In this document: positions 32,141-44,080 of the stretch, piece by piece
Numbering within the stretch: position 1 is the stretch's first letter
Layout: each line of letters starts with the position of its first letter
Assembly (NCBI GenBank): GCA_037349315.1
Contig: JBAIAC010000057.1
Location: 124,001 to 188,000 of the forward strand
Length of the DNA: 64,000 bases
Direction of reading: 5' to 3'
Source: Chelydra serpentina
Lineage: Eukaryota; Chordata; Testudines; Chelydridae
Translations under genes and position numbers: made by a program
The notes under the pieces: model-generated
The model's input: the letters and a program-made list of their open reading frames with translations, nothing else
What the model was told of the DNA's origin: nothing
Databases searched by the model: none

Positions 32141-32549
32141 CTGAGTGGACTTGTAGGCTCTGAAGTTTTACATTGTTTTGTTTTTGAGTGCAATTATGTA
32201 ACAAAAAACCCCTACATTTGTAAATTGCAGTTTCATGACAAAGAGATTCTTTGTACTACAGTGCTTGTATGAGGTGAATTAAAAATACTATTTCTTTTGT
32301 TTATCATTTACTGTGCAAATATTTGTAATAAAAATATATACACTTTGATTTCAATTACAACACCGAATACAATATATATGAAAATGTAGAAAAACATCCA
32401 AAATATTTAATAAATTTCAATTGGTACCCTATTGTTTAATAGTGTGATTAAAACTGCGATTAATCATGATTCATTTTTTTAATCACGATTAATTTTTTAA
32501 AATTAATCACGTGAGTTAACTGCGATTAATTGACAGCCCAAGTTTTTAG

Positions 32550-33748
32550 TTCAGAATACCACATTGTTTTTGTTCTCGGGTCTCTTCTTTATGTGCATCT
32601 GTCTTTTCTGCAATAAATCTAGATGTGTGCATGCCTTAACAATTTATAAAATTACTGAATTACACACTATTCCAGAGTGTGCATATGAATTATATCCTGC
32701 AATAAATATTAATTTGAAATATGTACTGTAGGTACAATATCCTGCAGCGAAGGTTTTTTTTTTAAATTTTGAGCTGTCACATCTGTTGAGCTTTTCTCAC
32801 TTTTGTTTTTATATGGTTGTACTTTATTTTCTGTGCAATTATTGTGAAATCTAACTCCTTTTCTAATCTTTGTTGATTTTGTGTGTGTGTTCATATATAT
32901 TAATACAGTTTAACGAAGTTATGGGAATCATTCTGTGAATAACCTAATATATAAAGAATTGCAATAATTGCAAATGTACAGTCCTGCAGAGACTTGACTG
33001 TCTATGTACTGACATAAATCATTCTGGAAGTGCAGCTTAGAAGTGAATAACTAAGCACAAAAACACTGCAAGGAACAGGTGTCATATATTGTGTGCAGTT
33101 TCTTCCAACAAATAGATCTTCATATATGCAGCATGGTATGCCAACTGTATATAAACAAACAGTAAAGTTATCTGTGCTGATGAGTGAAGAGGTCAAATGC
33201 TTTTCACCCCAACATGAAAGTCTTTCACTGAAATTTATGCAAATACCAGAATCTACACATATGTTTTGAAATTTGATTCTGTTGCTTTATAACTACTAGG
33301 TATAATATCCCAGGCTTCTGGGTGAAAACATAACTCCCTGTTGTTGGCTCTGGCCCAACTGTTGCTCACCACAGGACCATGGGGCAGGGGCAGAGGTGAC
33401 TGTATAGCACCTTGATGTTTTCCATCCCTGCATCTGGGCTGGCAAGGCCTATGGACTACTCCAATTTGCACGAGTGGGTAACAGCCCCCTCCATCCTGCC
33501 ACCTGGAGATCCGTGGAGTGCAGCAGCACTCCAGGCACACACCCCTCTCTAGCCATGCCTCCAGTGTGGGAGTATTAGGTGGGGGGTGATACAGAGCCAG
33601 CTATGCTGCAGCACTGGGGTAATCCTCAAATGGCTTGTCAAACCAGTGGGTCTGAGGGGGACACAGTAGGGGCCAGGGTCTGGTCCGCAGTCTATTGTAC
33701 ATTCATTTTGTCTGATCAGCCCTGAAGCTTGAATAACAGAGTCTAAGA
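32550..33748. other. No gene recognised
   Basis: AT-rich until about 33250, then more GC. Minus-strand frames at 33253-33540 and 33549-33791 have no family signature. Confidence 0.5.
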
Positions 33749-34018
33749 CAGAGGTGGGCAAACTACGGCATGCGAGCCACATCCAGCCCACGGGACCGTC
33801 CTGGCTGACCTTGAGCTCCTGGCCGGGGAGGCTAGTCCTTGGCCCCTCCCCTGCTGTCCCTCCTCCCCTGCAGCCTCAGCTCGCCATGCTGCCAGCTCTG
33901 GGTGGCGGGGCTGCGAGCTCCTGCCAGGCAGCGCGGCGACGTGGCTGGCTCCAGCCGGGCAGCGCGGCTGCCAGTCCGGTGCTCTGAGCGGCATGGTAAG
34001 GGGCGGGGAGCAGCGTGG
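33749..34018. repeat. hAT-type element, one end only, GC-rich
   Basis: Begins CAGAGGTGGGCAAACTACGG, a hAT-type terminus, followed by CCACATCCAGCCCACGG and a GC-rich interior with CTCCTGCCAGGCAGCGCGG. The matching right end (AGTTTGCCCACCTCTG) is absent, so the copy is truncated at about 34018. Long frames over it on both strands reflect GC richness. Confidence 0.6.
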
Positions 34019-34019
34019 T

Positions 34020-36620
34020 TGTAGGGACACTTAATTAATGCTGTGCCCAAGGACTGCAGCACATAGCAGGCTAACAGAACTGAGGAGCTGGCAGGACCCC
34101 TCCAATGGACCTTCAAAGGGCAAACGAACTCCTGTGGCACTGGCTTTGGTCTTCCTTCTTTCTTCATCTTTATGGTCTTGATTATAAACCATTCTTTAGG
34201 CCATCCCTTTAATTCATTGTCTTCTATTTTCTGCTAGGAAGGAAAACTCCCAGCTATACATCTTCTGCTGTAGAAAGAGAGTGAAAACTTAGGCCTGTGA
34301 TTGAACAACCACTGCTTGTTCTCTGCATTGTGTCAGAGATCTTCATCATCAGAACAGATTAACCCTTTCAGCCTTACTTTTCTTTAAGCTAAAGCTATGT
34401 TTACCGGCCTCCACTATTGAGTTCTGGGGCAGGCTGCTTCTTCCGATTGTGCTATGCTGCCTTGAAAAAATCCTCCCTCATGAAGTGCCTTTCTTAAAGG
34501 GCAGACTTCTTCCATGCCAATGAGCCATGCTGCATGTGCCTCTTCTAGACTAAGCCACTGCTATCCTGCACTGCATAATCTTTTTTGCTTGCTCTTTCGT
34601 CTCTTAGTTTGTGACCCTCTTGTACATATGTAGAGGAATAGAGCTACTGCAGACAATGGTACAGCAGATGGGAGAGCCCACCATGCTGGGCCAGTTTTAC
34701 TGCAGCATTCTTATGCACTCATGGGAGAACCTTCTGACCCTGTCATTGTTATGACTTGGATATTTTGACCTCCTCTTGTATCAGCAGACCCTTTGGAGGT
34801 GCTTAATTCTGACAGACACTGTTTGCATCCTGAGGATGTGCATTATTAGCAGTATGATTGGGCAATGTGATACTGTGAGTTGCATGATGCCCGATGGGGC
34901 CAATTTCAGTCCCACATGTACCTGTCCCCCACACCCCATCCTCTACATGATGCAGAAGGCATTTTATACCTGCATACCAAGTGGATCTCATCATGAATGC
35001 ACTTGAACTTTGCGGGTTTTGGGCACAGCATGGTCTCTTCAAGGCAGCACAATGGAATACTGACTAACTGCCAAGCTCAGCTGACATATGACAGATAAGG
35101 CTGGCTGAGCTGAAGTCCAGCCTGAAACTCAGTGCAATCCTCCAGTATGCAACGGTCACCTTCCCAAGAATGAGGCACCTTTGTCTCCCTTTACATTTAC
35201 ATGGGGATTACGAGAGACTAAGAAAGTGCTTTGAAATGATATAATGTCTCTGCACCTCATCAAAACCTTCCCCTTCCACCAATTTCTGCCTGATTTACTG
35301 TTAATATAGCACACTCCCATCACCCTGCACTGAGATGCAGTGATTATTTTTCCATTGCCATAAAGAATGTAAAAGAGATCGGAAAAATCAGTTCAGTTCA
35401 GAGGTTTATTTTTTTTTTAAAGGGTGTGTTTTTTTCTGATAAAGCGCAATAACATTTCTTATGTCGGCAAAGAGATTTAATAATCAGCTTCTTAATCTAA
35501 CAGATGTTTTATGCTTATGTTGGGCAAAAATTATTAATGGGAGTTAATTTAGACTGATTTAAATGCTTACAAAGTAAAGTTAATAATTTTGCACTAAAGG
35601 AAGTAAAGACTGTGATATGTTTCAAGATATTACTTCATAATTTCTACAGTGCAATTTGTTTTAAAGCTTTAGTTTATGAAAACTTTGTCCAGTGGCAAAT
35701 GCCTATTCAATATGAATGTAAGGATATCTATTAGGAACTGGAAATTACAAATCCATTTATAATGTATTGCAAAAGTAAATATTTCTGTTGTGTATGGAAG
35801 AAAAAAAGGTAGACCAAAAGAATATTAAGTAGAAAATATTTTCTAAAACAAAGTGCTGGTTAATTTTTACCCAGCAGGTGACTGTTCACAGCAATTTAAT
35901 ATTGATATACAAGACCAATTTTCAAATGTGGGTCTCTTAACTGCATGTGTAAATCCAAACAGGATGCAAGAATGTGTCTGTGGACTATGACGATTGACAC
36001 CTTAGCACTGTATACTATAACAATAAAAAGCTTTTTTGTAATGCTCATTCTAGTAACACTAATGTGTGTCCATTTGGAGAGGCTGACAGCTTTTTGGCAT
36101 CCTGAGTTAAAATTGGGCCCCAGGTTTTAGGAGAAACCTCATGTGACTGGCTATAAACTGGATATGTGTAGCCAGTTACCAAAGCAGCCACAACAGCTTG
36201 TGCCCTCAGCAGCGTATAAAACTTACTCCTCTTCATTGATACAACATCCATTCATTATACTAAACTGGCAACTCTGTTTCCTATTTGAATTATTCTAAAG
36301 TGTGTCAAAACGGGCTCTTTGCAGAGTACTTAAGAAGGAAAGCAGGATTCATTTGGAAGAAAGTGCCACAGGTGAATTTGATTGCTTGCCTTCTTGTGCT
36401 AGAAACGCTCAGACAGATTGAATGCCTTTCATGTCCACCTTTTCATGTTACTATAATGAGAGCACTGGGGTACTAGGATGGAAATTTCATAAGCTACTTT
36501 CCTATCAATACGCAGAGGTGTATCTTAAAACTTGTCAAATGGGCTTGGTAAAATGAACCCCACTGGAACCGATTGGTGCGATTTAGCACTAGTGTTTTAA
36601 ATGTATGATCATGGGAACCA
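34020..36620. other. No gene recognised
   Basis: About 2.6 kb without recognisable repeats or open frames with domain signatures. A poly-T/A patch lies near 35408-35440. Confidence 0.5.
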
Positions 36621-36626
36621 GCAAGG

Positions 36627-36855
36627 CAGTGTTGTCTAGTGGATTGAACACGGGGCTGTGACACAACACTCATTGGTGTTCCAAGCTCTCCTGATGACTT
36701 TCTGTGCTGTTGGGCAAATCCTTGCTCCCGCTGTCCATTAGTTTATCTGTTTATAAAATGGAAATAACATTTAACTACTACACAAAAGACTGAACTGATC
36801 TAAAGTCTGTATAAAGCTCTGAAGTCCTTGACTGAAAGGTGCCATAGGGTGCAAA
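36627..36855 (+). repeat. MIR-type SINE remnant
   Basis: In order: GGCAGTGTTGTCTAGTGGATT, GTTGGGCAAATCCTTGCTC, GTTTATCTGTTTATAAAATGG and AAAGGTGCCATAGGG. This is the layout of a sense-strand MIR/CORE SINE, from the tRNA-related head to the tail. Confidence 0.65.
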
Positions 36856-37037
36856 GAATTTTTATACATTTTATTCCTCAAGATAATAATTACAGCTTTT
36901 TAATTAACAAGACCAAACCCAAAGACAATGGCCACTCTGATCAGTGCAGAGAAGTTGCTGTTTTTCATTGTGTAGAGTAGCATTCCACCTGGCCTTGTGT
37001 AGGTCACACATGGAGAATGCTGCTAGCAAATATCTTC

Positions 37038-37441
37038 AGTGCCCAAAGATGGGACACTAGATGGAGAGAGCTCTGAGTGACTACAGAGTATTCTTTCTCA
37101 GGTGTCTGGCGGGTGAGTCTTGTCCACATGCTCATGGTCTAATTGATCACCATATTTAGGCTTGGGAAGGAATTATCACACAGATCAGATTGGTAGAGAC
37201 CCTGGGGGTTTTTTTTGCCTTCCTCTGCTGCATGAGGCATGGGTCACTTACTGGTTTGACCTAGTGTAAAGGGTGGATTCTCTGTAACTTGATGTCTTTG
37301 AGGACTTCAGTAACTCAACCAGAGGTTATGGGCCTGTTGCAGGAGTGGGTGGGTGAGGTTCTGTGGCCTGCAACGTGCAGAAGGTCTCACTAGAATCATG
37401 ATGGTCCCTTCAGCCTTAAAGCCTATGAGTCTCTGAGATTC
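37038..37441 (+). repeat. CR1 LINE 3' untranslated region and tail
   Basis: Blocks GAGACCCTGGGGGTTTTTTT, GCCTTCCTCTGCTGCATGAGG, GGATTCTCTGTAACTTGA, GTGGGTGAGGTTCTGTGGCC and CATGATGGTCCCTTCAGCC lead to a tail CCTATGAGTCTCTGAGATTC. This is a third CR1 tail type in the window. No coding part remains. Confidence 0.7.
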
Positions 37442-37614
37442 TGATGTAGAGTGGCCTCTGTTGAAGGAATTCACTTCTTTTGAGTACGACTCCATTCCCG
37501 CAGATGATTTGATCTTCAACCTAACCCCTTGTAATAACTGTATTCTGTTTTTCTTTTCTGGGCACAGCTAATGGTGACGCATCCATTGGAAAGCATAGGA
37601 AGAGAATAAGCTAT

Positions 37615-37805
37615 CAGGGATAGTCAATAGGCAGACCGTGGGCAAAATCCAGACCCCCAGATGATTTTGAACAAACCTCAAATTTTTTTTATTTACTTAT
37701 TATTATTGTTATTGCGGTGTGAAAAATGTTTCTCTGGAATCTGAACCTTGACTATACCTTGACCAAAAAATTTGGACCTTGACAAAAAATAATTGACTAC
37801 CCTTG
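37615..37805. repeat. hAT-type MITE, short
   Basis: A 191-bp unit with ends CAGGGATAGTCAAT and, inward from the right, CAAGGGTAGTCAAT. The right flank is AGCTAAGT and the left is AGCTAT, consistent with an 8-bp duplication that lost two bases on the left. The interior has two AAAAAATTTGGACCTTGAC-type stretches. Confidence 0.65.
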
Positions 37806-38670
37806 AGCTAAGTAATTGATTGAGCTGCCTCTGCAATCTTTTAGATATGTTGCTACTCTTTTGCTCCTGTGCCATATTTATTTGTTTACTTTACTTTCTA
37901 TGTTGTGGATCTTTTTTAAAACAAAGAGCTGAATTAATCCTTGCCTGGCATTTTATGCACCAGTGCAAAATGAGTGCAAAACACTACCACGTCAGAAGGG
38001 CAGCACTTTGCACCTATGTTTCACTGGTATTTGTGGCTGCAGGAGGTGCAGGGAAATAATAAATTGGACTGAGGTGATAGAATGATCTTTGCTGCTGAGA
38101 GTTTTTGCCCCCAAGGTTTTACTTGCTTTGCATAAGGCAGTTCCGGCTTTTCACTTCAGTTAAAAACAAGTGAAATTGCACTGACAAAATGGATGATGAT
38201 CCATCAGAGTGTGGAGTTGGCTGAAAAGTAGAAAGTTTTGCAAATCTGATAAGAGTATTTTCCTGCTCTCACTGGGACTGCTCTTTTACCTCTTACCATC
38301 AAGTTATCTTTGTGAATTTTGCGCTCATGGGAAGCACGGAAAACTTTGGTGATGTTATGACACCTTCTTTTTTTGCCTTATATCTGTTCAATAGTGATTA
38401 AAAAAAGATGGTGAAATCTTGACAAAATATTTACAGCAAATAGTGCAGTTTGCTCATGAGAGAGTCACATATTTGGGAACTTAGAAACATGTAGTATGTC
38501 AGCCTGCTTTATGGGCTAGAGTTGCGAGCAAAAGCATTTAATACAATGTTGCTTAATTATCTCTTGCATTATTAATTAATACAATCTTTAGCTGTAAGTA
38601 AAGAACACTTTGCAATGCTTTCTGTGGGTGTACCTCCTTGATCATTGTCCTATGCTTAGCCACCACCTCT
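37806..38670. other. No gene recognised
   Basis: AT-rich, unique-looking. The 79-codon frame at 37820-38059 has no family signature. Confidence 0.5.
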
Positions 38671-39303
38671 CATAGAATCATAGAATCTCAGGGTTGGAAG
38701 GGACCTCAGGAAGTCATCTAGTCCAATCCCCTGCTCAAAGCAGGACCAACTCCAACGAAATCATCCCAGCCAGGGCTTTGTCAAGCCTGACCTTAAAAAC
38801 CTCTAAGGAAGGAGATTCCACCACCTCCCTAGGTAACCCATTCCAGTGCTTCACCACCCTACTAGTGAAAAAGTTTTTCCTAATATCCAACCTAAACCTC
38901 CCCCTCTGCAACTTGAGACCATTACTCCTTGTTCTGTCATCTTCTACCACTGAGAACAGTCTAGATCCATCCTCTTTGGAACCCCCTTTCAGGTAGTTGA
39001 AAGCAGCTATCAAATCCCCCCTCATTCTTCTCTTCTGCAGGCTAAACAATCCCAGTTCCCTCAGCCTCTCCTCAGAAGTCATGTGCTCCAGCCCCCTAAT
39101 CATTTTTGTTGCCCTCCACTGGACTCCTTCCAATTTATCCACATCCTTCTTGTAGTGTGGGGCCCAAAACTGGACACAGTACTCCAGATGAGGCCTCACC
39201 AGTGCTGAATAGAAGGGAATAATCACATCCCTCGATCTGCTGGAAATGCCCCTACTTATACAGCCCAAAATGCCGTTAGCCTTCTTGGCAACAAGGGCAC
39301 ACT
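38671..39303 (-). mobile_element. CR1 LINE, 5'-truncated, with open C-terminal ORF2
   Basis: A minus-strand CR1 copy with an open frame of 177 codons (39268-38735): [20 protein letters not shown], the [18 protein letters not shown] block, [40 protein letters not shown] and [17 protein letters not shown]. The tail ends at 38671 with the reversed CR1 words CATAGAATCATAGAATC. Truncation falls just inside the RT end ([10 protein letters not shown]). Coding is uninterrupted, so this is a relatively young copy. Confidence 0.92.
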
Positions 39304-39338
39304 CTCAAACTTACCATCACTTCCATCTGTCTGTCTTA

Positions 39339-39609
39339 GGCTTTGTCTACACTGGACTTTCATTGGCAAAACTTTTGTCATTCAGGGGTGTGAACCCCCC
39401 CTCCCCCCGAATGACGAAAGTTTTGCTGACAAAAAGCTCTGGTGTGAACAAAGCTGACAAAGCTACCTCCGCTCGTTGGGGGTGAACATTTTTTGTTGGT
39501 GGGAAAGCTCTGTCCTGCCGACAAACAGCGGCTACACTGTGCGCCTTTTAGTGGCACAGCTGTAGCGGCATAGCTGTGTTGCTAAAAGGTGCGTAGTGTA
39601 GACATAGCC
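39339..39609. mobile_element. Harbinger-like MITE, copy 1
   Basis: A 271-bp unit with ends GGCTTTGTCTACACTGG and, inward from the right, GGCTATGTCTACACTAC. Flanking trinucleotides are TTA (39336-39338) and GTA (39610-39612), compatible with the 3-bp duplications of PIF/Harbinger elements with one change. Internal AAAACTTTTGTCATTCAGGGG matches the copy at 44081-44328. No coding capacity. Confidence 0.7.
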
Positions 39610-39612
39610 GTA

Positions 39613-41175
39613 TAGTTTGGGCTTCCACCCATCTCTATAGTATCTAAGTGACTTCCACATAAAATAGATTGGCAGCAGCATGGTGCTTAGTGGACTGCAT
39701 GGAATATTTGGCTTGTTCTACTTTTGGGTTATAAAAACCTCTGCTTGGTATAATGTCTTTGGCTTGATTTTCCTTTCTTTTTTAAGGGAAAGAGGTGATG
39801 ACTGGTGCTTAATATCATTCTGGTTGTGATAAAGAAGCTATATTAGACAGGAAGGTTTTGCAGCATTTCCTAAAGGTAGTCACACCCTTGACTAATTAAA
39901 TTTCTGGAACCACAACCAAATCCTCTGAGAAAGCTTTATCCTGGGTCTGACACACATTGTATGGGTGTCTATACCTTGGAAGGTGATCATATCTTTGCTG
40001 TCAGCCACAGGATGGGGAATTTGCTTCCTGCTGAAATTCATTTCAGTCTACTTCTTTCCTTCTTTAAAAACACATAAAATAGAATGCCATTAAAATGGAA
40101 GAAAAACCATCCCTTGAGTCACTGCGGCAACAGACATAATTTTCTATTTCTACAGAGGAATGCAAACTTGTAAGTTCAACAAGAAAGTCAGAAGTCCATC
40201 TGTTTTAGTTTGTTTGAGACTTAGCTTATGAGAAGAACTTTCCCCACATGCTCTGATGAGGCTCAGAGTGTTTGGGTATGTTCAGGACTTGCTATTTGGC
40301 TTTCATATAATCTAAAGTTTGTGTTCATAAGTATAAATTGTACAGCTGCCCTGTGGTAGCTTGTATTTTGTAGATCAAACATCAGTGAACTTAAACTGCC
40401 CTTTACAGTCAAATCAAATAGTCCGACAACACAGATTTATTTGCAAATCATTTTTCAAAGTTCATGTAAGTAGCTTTCAAAACAGGAAAAATAAGCAGCT
40501 AGAATAAATATTCTAACATTTTAAAAAACAAATAGAGTAGTTATTTTTAACTTTCAAACTGCCTTTCTTCATAATTTTCAGTGGGACTTGACAACTCTAA
40601 TCTTTGACTCCAAAATGAATGGCTTCTGGCCAAAATGATCTCTGATCAAATCCAGCCTTAATCGTTGCACAGAACAAATGCTATGGGCGCTGAAATGGTG
40701 ACACTTTGATGTCTGCACATGTACGCTTTACATACAGAGACACAACTTTAAAGAAGCAGGGACATATTCAATATAGTCCATATAGTTAAACACTATTTTA
40801 TAGGACATACAATAAAGAAATGTATATGAAATTAGCTCTGCCAGTGATTTAGTGCATGGCTCTTTTCTAGGTAGTTCCACCCACTTTTTGAACAGGACTG
40901 TTCACCCTGGGCTCTGTTGCAGAGGGGATTGTATCTGCATTGCACTAGGCTAGCCTTCTCCAGTGCTGGGGCCCAGGCAGGACTGGAGTGACTCTGGTCC
41001 TTCAGCTCCTTGAAGTAAATTCTTCTCTAGTGCTTTGTGCTTCTGCAGTTAGGGTGAAAACTTTAGTATAAAGATTGGGGTGGGAGCAGTTAAAACCAAA
41101 GCAACACATTTTTTATTTTGAAAGGTGATTATTTCAAAACGCTATTGACACACTCAGGCTGCAAGAGATAATAGG
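39613..41175. other. No gene recognised
   Basis: AT-rich sequence without identifiable repeats or credible frames. Confidence 0.5.
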
Positions 41176-41183
41176 GGTTAGGC

Positions 41184-41477
41184 CAGGGATCTCAAACTCA
41201 AATCGCCACAAGGGCCACATGAGAACTAGTAAATTGGCCCAAGGGCCGCATCACTGAAACCTTTTCATACAATGATACAAAAGTATAGTAAAAAATGAAG
41301 AGTAATATAGTATTCTATTAAAAGTCACTGTATTAACTTTTTTAAAACTGTAATGCAAAGAGGGGTTTTAATAAAATATAAACACTCAGTAGTGTTTGGA
41401 GCTTGGCTGCCAGTGGAGTCGGCGCCTATGGCGGGCTGCAGGAAATAACTCAGCGGGCCGCATGTTTGAGACCCCTC
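41184..41477. mobile_element. hAT-type MITE, family 3 copy B
   Basis: A 294-bp element flanked by perfect GGTTAGGC octamers (41176-41183 and 41478-41485). Ends are CAGGGATCTCAAAC and, inward from the right, GAGGGGTCTCAAAC (the final base is mutated). It is the reverse complement of the element at 6516-6827 along its length. Its clear duplication confirms that the family uses hAT-type 8-bp target sites. Confidence 0.9.
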
Positions 41478-41485
41478 GGTTAGGC

Positions 41486-41861
41486 CATGTTCTTGAGCAA
41501 AACTTAGCTGAAATGCAGTATCAGGCCCTAAAATAACTGAAATTGGAATATATTTGGTCCCACAGATTTTAGTGATTTAATCTGTTGCACCAGATTAAAC
41601 ACACTGAGTTACTGCTTAGGGCAGCACTGGACAAATACAGGTAGAGGATATTTCTTCCTACAGCCTTAATCTTATTTTCACACTGTGGTGCTTCTAGAGT
41701 ATTTATAAATTGCTGTCCAGAGTGAAGAGTAGATTGCAATAACTGAAATGTTCTTACAGATGTGTAGGGGAGGGTTAGCAGTGTACTGATGATAACCAGT
41801 AATCAGTGTTAGTAGTATTAAATCCATTTCACTGGGTGGTAGTAGTATTCATTTAGTTATG
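41486..41861. other. No gene recognised
   Basis: Short unique-looking spacer between two hAT MITEs. Confidence 0.5.
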
Positions 41862-41869
41862 CCTTAGAG

Positions 41870-42331
41870 CAGTGGTCTCCAACCTTTTTATGCCCAAGAT
41901 CATTTTTTGAATTTAAGGGCAACCCAGGATCTACCCCGCCCCTTCTCCAAAGTCCCACCCACCCTCACTCACTTTCACTAGGCTGGGGTAGGGGTTTGGA
42001 GTTTGGGAGGGGGTCTGGGCCCTGGGCTGGGGCCGAGAGGTTCACAGTGTGGGAGGGGGCTTTGGGTTGAGCCTGGGGCAGGGGTTGGGATGCAGGAGGG
42101 AGTGTGGGCTCTGGGAGGGAGTTTGAGTGCAGGAGGAGGTACAGGGTGCTGGCTCTGGGAAGGGGGACAGGGCTGGGGCAGGGTGTTGGGATACAAGAGG
42201 GGGTACAGAGTGCTGGCTCTGGGAGGGGTGTGGGGCATTGGCAGCCCCGCTGCGCCACCAGAGATCACAATCAGCTGGGAGATGCTCTAGGATCAACCAG
42301 TTGATCGCAATTGACCGGTTGGTGACCACTG
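41870..42331. mobile_element. hAT-type MITE with perfect 8-bp duplication, G-rich core
   Basis: A 462-bp element flanked by identical CCTTAGAG (41862-41869 and 42332-42339). Ends are CAGTGGTCTCCAACC and, inward from the right, CAGTGGTCACCAACC. The core is G-rich on this strand, with loosely repeated GGAGGG(A/G)G and GGGTTGGGATGCAGGAGG words, a decayed tandem array. Glycine-rich and proline-rich open frames across it on both strands are composition effects. Confidence 0.92.
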
Positions 42332-42515
42332 CCTTAGAGGGTAAGCTCCCTACAAGGATAGACATTTGAGGAAGCATGCCTGGAGCAGAAGCAGTTCAGT
42401 GTGTAGGAACTGGGTGTGTCTGGTAGGGTTGCCAACTTTCTAATTGCACAAAACCGAACACCCTCCCTCTGCCCCTTCCCCGAGGCCCTGCCCCCCACTC
42501 ACTACATTCCTCTGA

Positions 42516-42722
42516 TTACAGGAGTGGGAATCTGGTGTACCTGGGTTCGTACCTAGCTCAGCTGCTGATTCAATGTGTAGCTATAGGCAAAACCACTTCA
42601 TCTCTGCCTGGTTTTTCTGCCTTTAAAATGGAAACAATAATACCCACCTGAGGTGCTGGGAAGCTTCTTATAAAGTTGTGCACCATGTTGAATGTGTAAA
42701 ATGCTATATAAGTGCTAAATGT
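42516..42722 (+). repeat. MIR-type SINE remnant
   Basis: CTGGGTTCGTACCTAGCTC, AAAACCACTTCATCTCTGC, TGCCTTTAAAATGGAAACAA and AAATGCTATATAAGTGCTAA follow the MIR/CORE order on the plus strand. Confidence 0.65.
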
Positions 42723-43328
42723 TGTCCATCAAATGTGGTGATTAAATGTCCATTTTGCCCATACTGACCGTACAGACACCCTTTGAATATCCTTTAGCAA
42801 GTTATTGACTCTAATTTACTGACTAGAGGGTTTGACTAAAAACTTTGTGTTGGGGAACGTAGCGTAGAGCAATTTTTACATATATTTTGTAAACCAGGCT
42901 TTTCATGAATGATAATAAATGGCTCAGAAGGCACATATGCTATTTCTTTAAGGGCAGGAACTTGTAAGTAGCTTGTGGTAGGAAAAAATATGAACACCAG
43001 AGAAAGGCATTTTGACAATTTCTAGGTTATCATGTTTTCACTGGCACCATTGAACACAGCAGGCAGTAAAGACACAGTAAGCTCAGGGTAAAGCTATAAA
43101 TCGAGCACCTGAAATATGCATTTAACTTTAATTAGCATACAATAATTGTTTCAATTAATTTAATATTTTGTGAGGCATAACCTCTGCTGTTGGCTGTGTG
43201 AATACAGTTTTGTACATGTACTCACCAGCACGTACAATTCTAGCACCAGAAGCCACCCAAATGGATATTGAGAAGGCAAATTCTATCACCAAAGAGTGCA
43301 GGCATTAGAATCTATTAACTATGTAAGT
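42723..43328. other. No gene recognised
   Basis: AT-rich. Nothing identifiable. Confidence 0.5.
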
Positions 43329-43878
43329 AGCTATTCGGCACTGGTGAGGCCACACCTGGAGTATTGGGTCCAGTTTTGGTCCCTCCACTACAGAAGGGAT
43401 GTGGACAAATTGGAGAGAGTCCAGCGGAGGGCAACGAAAATGATCAGGGGGCTGGGGCACATGACTTACAAAGAGAGGCTAAGGGAACTGGGGTTATTTA
43501 GTCTGCAGAAGAGAAGAGTGAGGGGGGATTTGATAACAGCCTTCAACTGAAGGGGGGGGGGGGTCGGGTGTTCCAAAGAGGATGGAGCTAAGCTGTTCTC
43601 AGTGGTGGCAGATGACAGAACAAAGAGCAATGGTCTCAAGTTGTAGTGGGGGAGGTCTAGGTTGGATATTAGGAAACACTATTTCACTAGTAGTGTGGTG
43701 AAGAACTGGAATGGGTTACCTAGGGAGGTGGTGGAATCCCCTTCCTTAGGTTTTTAAGGCCCGGCTTGGCAAAGCCCTGGCTGGAATGATTTAGTTGGGG
43801 TTGGTCCTGCTTTGAGCAGGGGGTTGGACTAGATGACCTCCTGAGGTCCCTTCCAACCCTAATATTCTATGATTCTAG
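43329..43878 (+). mobile_element. CR1 LINE, short 3' copy
   Basis: A plus-strand CR1 C-terminal copy: [55 protein letters not shown]. Coding then breaks at a run of nine or more G near 43552. After that the equivalents of DRTKSNGLKL and [15 protein letters not shown] are still readable in another frame. The tail ends CTAATATTCTATGATTC. Confidence 0.9.
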
Positions 43879-44080
43879 CTGTTAATGCTGGAATAGTGTG
43901 CATACAGTACACTAGTAGCCACTTTTCAGTATCCACTGCCAGGAGTGAGAGTCATCCTGTTACTCTCTGCCTCCCGCGAGAGGGACTCTTTCTCCTGGTA
44001 GCTGGCTGTCAGCTCCCTGACACAAATAACCTTTCAGCTGCTTAAGCGCTCTCCTCTGGACTGTATTCAGTCCTAACTTT

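Larger units (their letters stand above)
30873..32541 (-). mobile_element. Foldback hAT element with arms of about 600 bp
   Basis: A 1,669-bp element flanked by perfect 8-bp duplications GTTTTTAG (30865-30872 and 32542-32549). Outer ends are TAGGGCTGTCAA and, inward from the right, TTGGGCTGTCAA. The left 600 bp (30873 to about 31474) and the right 630 bp (about 31911-32541) are inverted copies of each other, far longer than hAT terminal repeats normally are, leaving a unique centre of about 436 bp. The left arm holds the transposase C-terminus and 3' end on the minus strand; the right arm is a second inverted copy of the same segment where the 5' half should be. No complete transposase is encoded, so movement needed another element. 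Confidence 0.9.

Noticed and set aside
41965..42377. Proline- and glycine-rich frames on both strands
   Set aside because: All fall in the G-rich core of the hAT MITE at 41870-42331.
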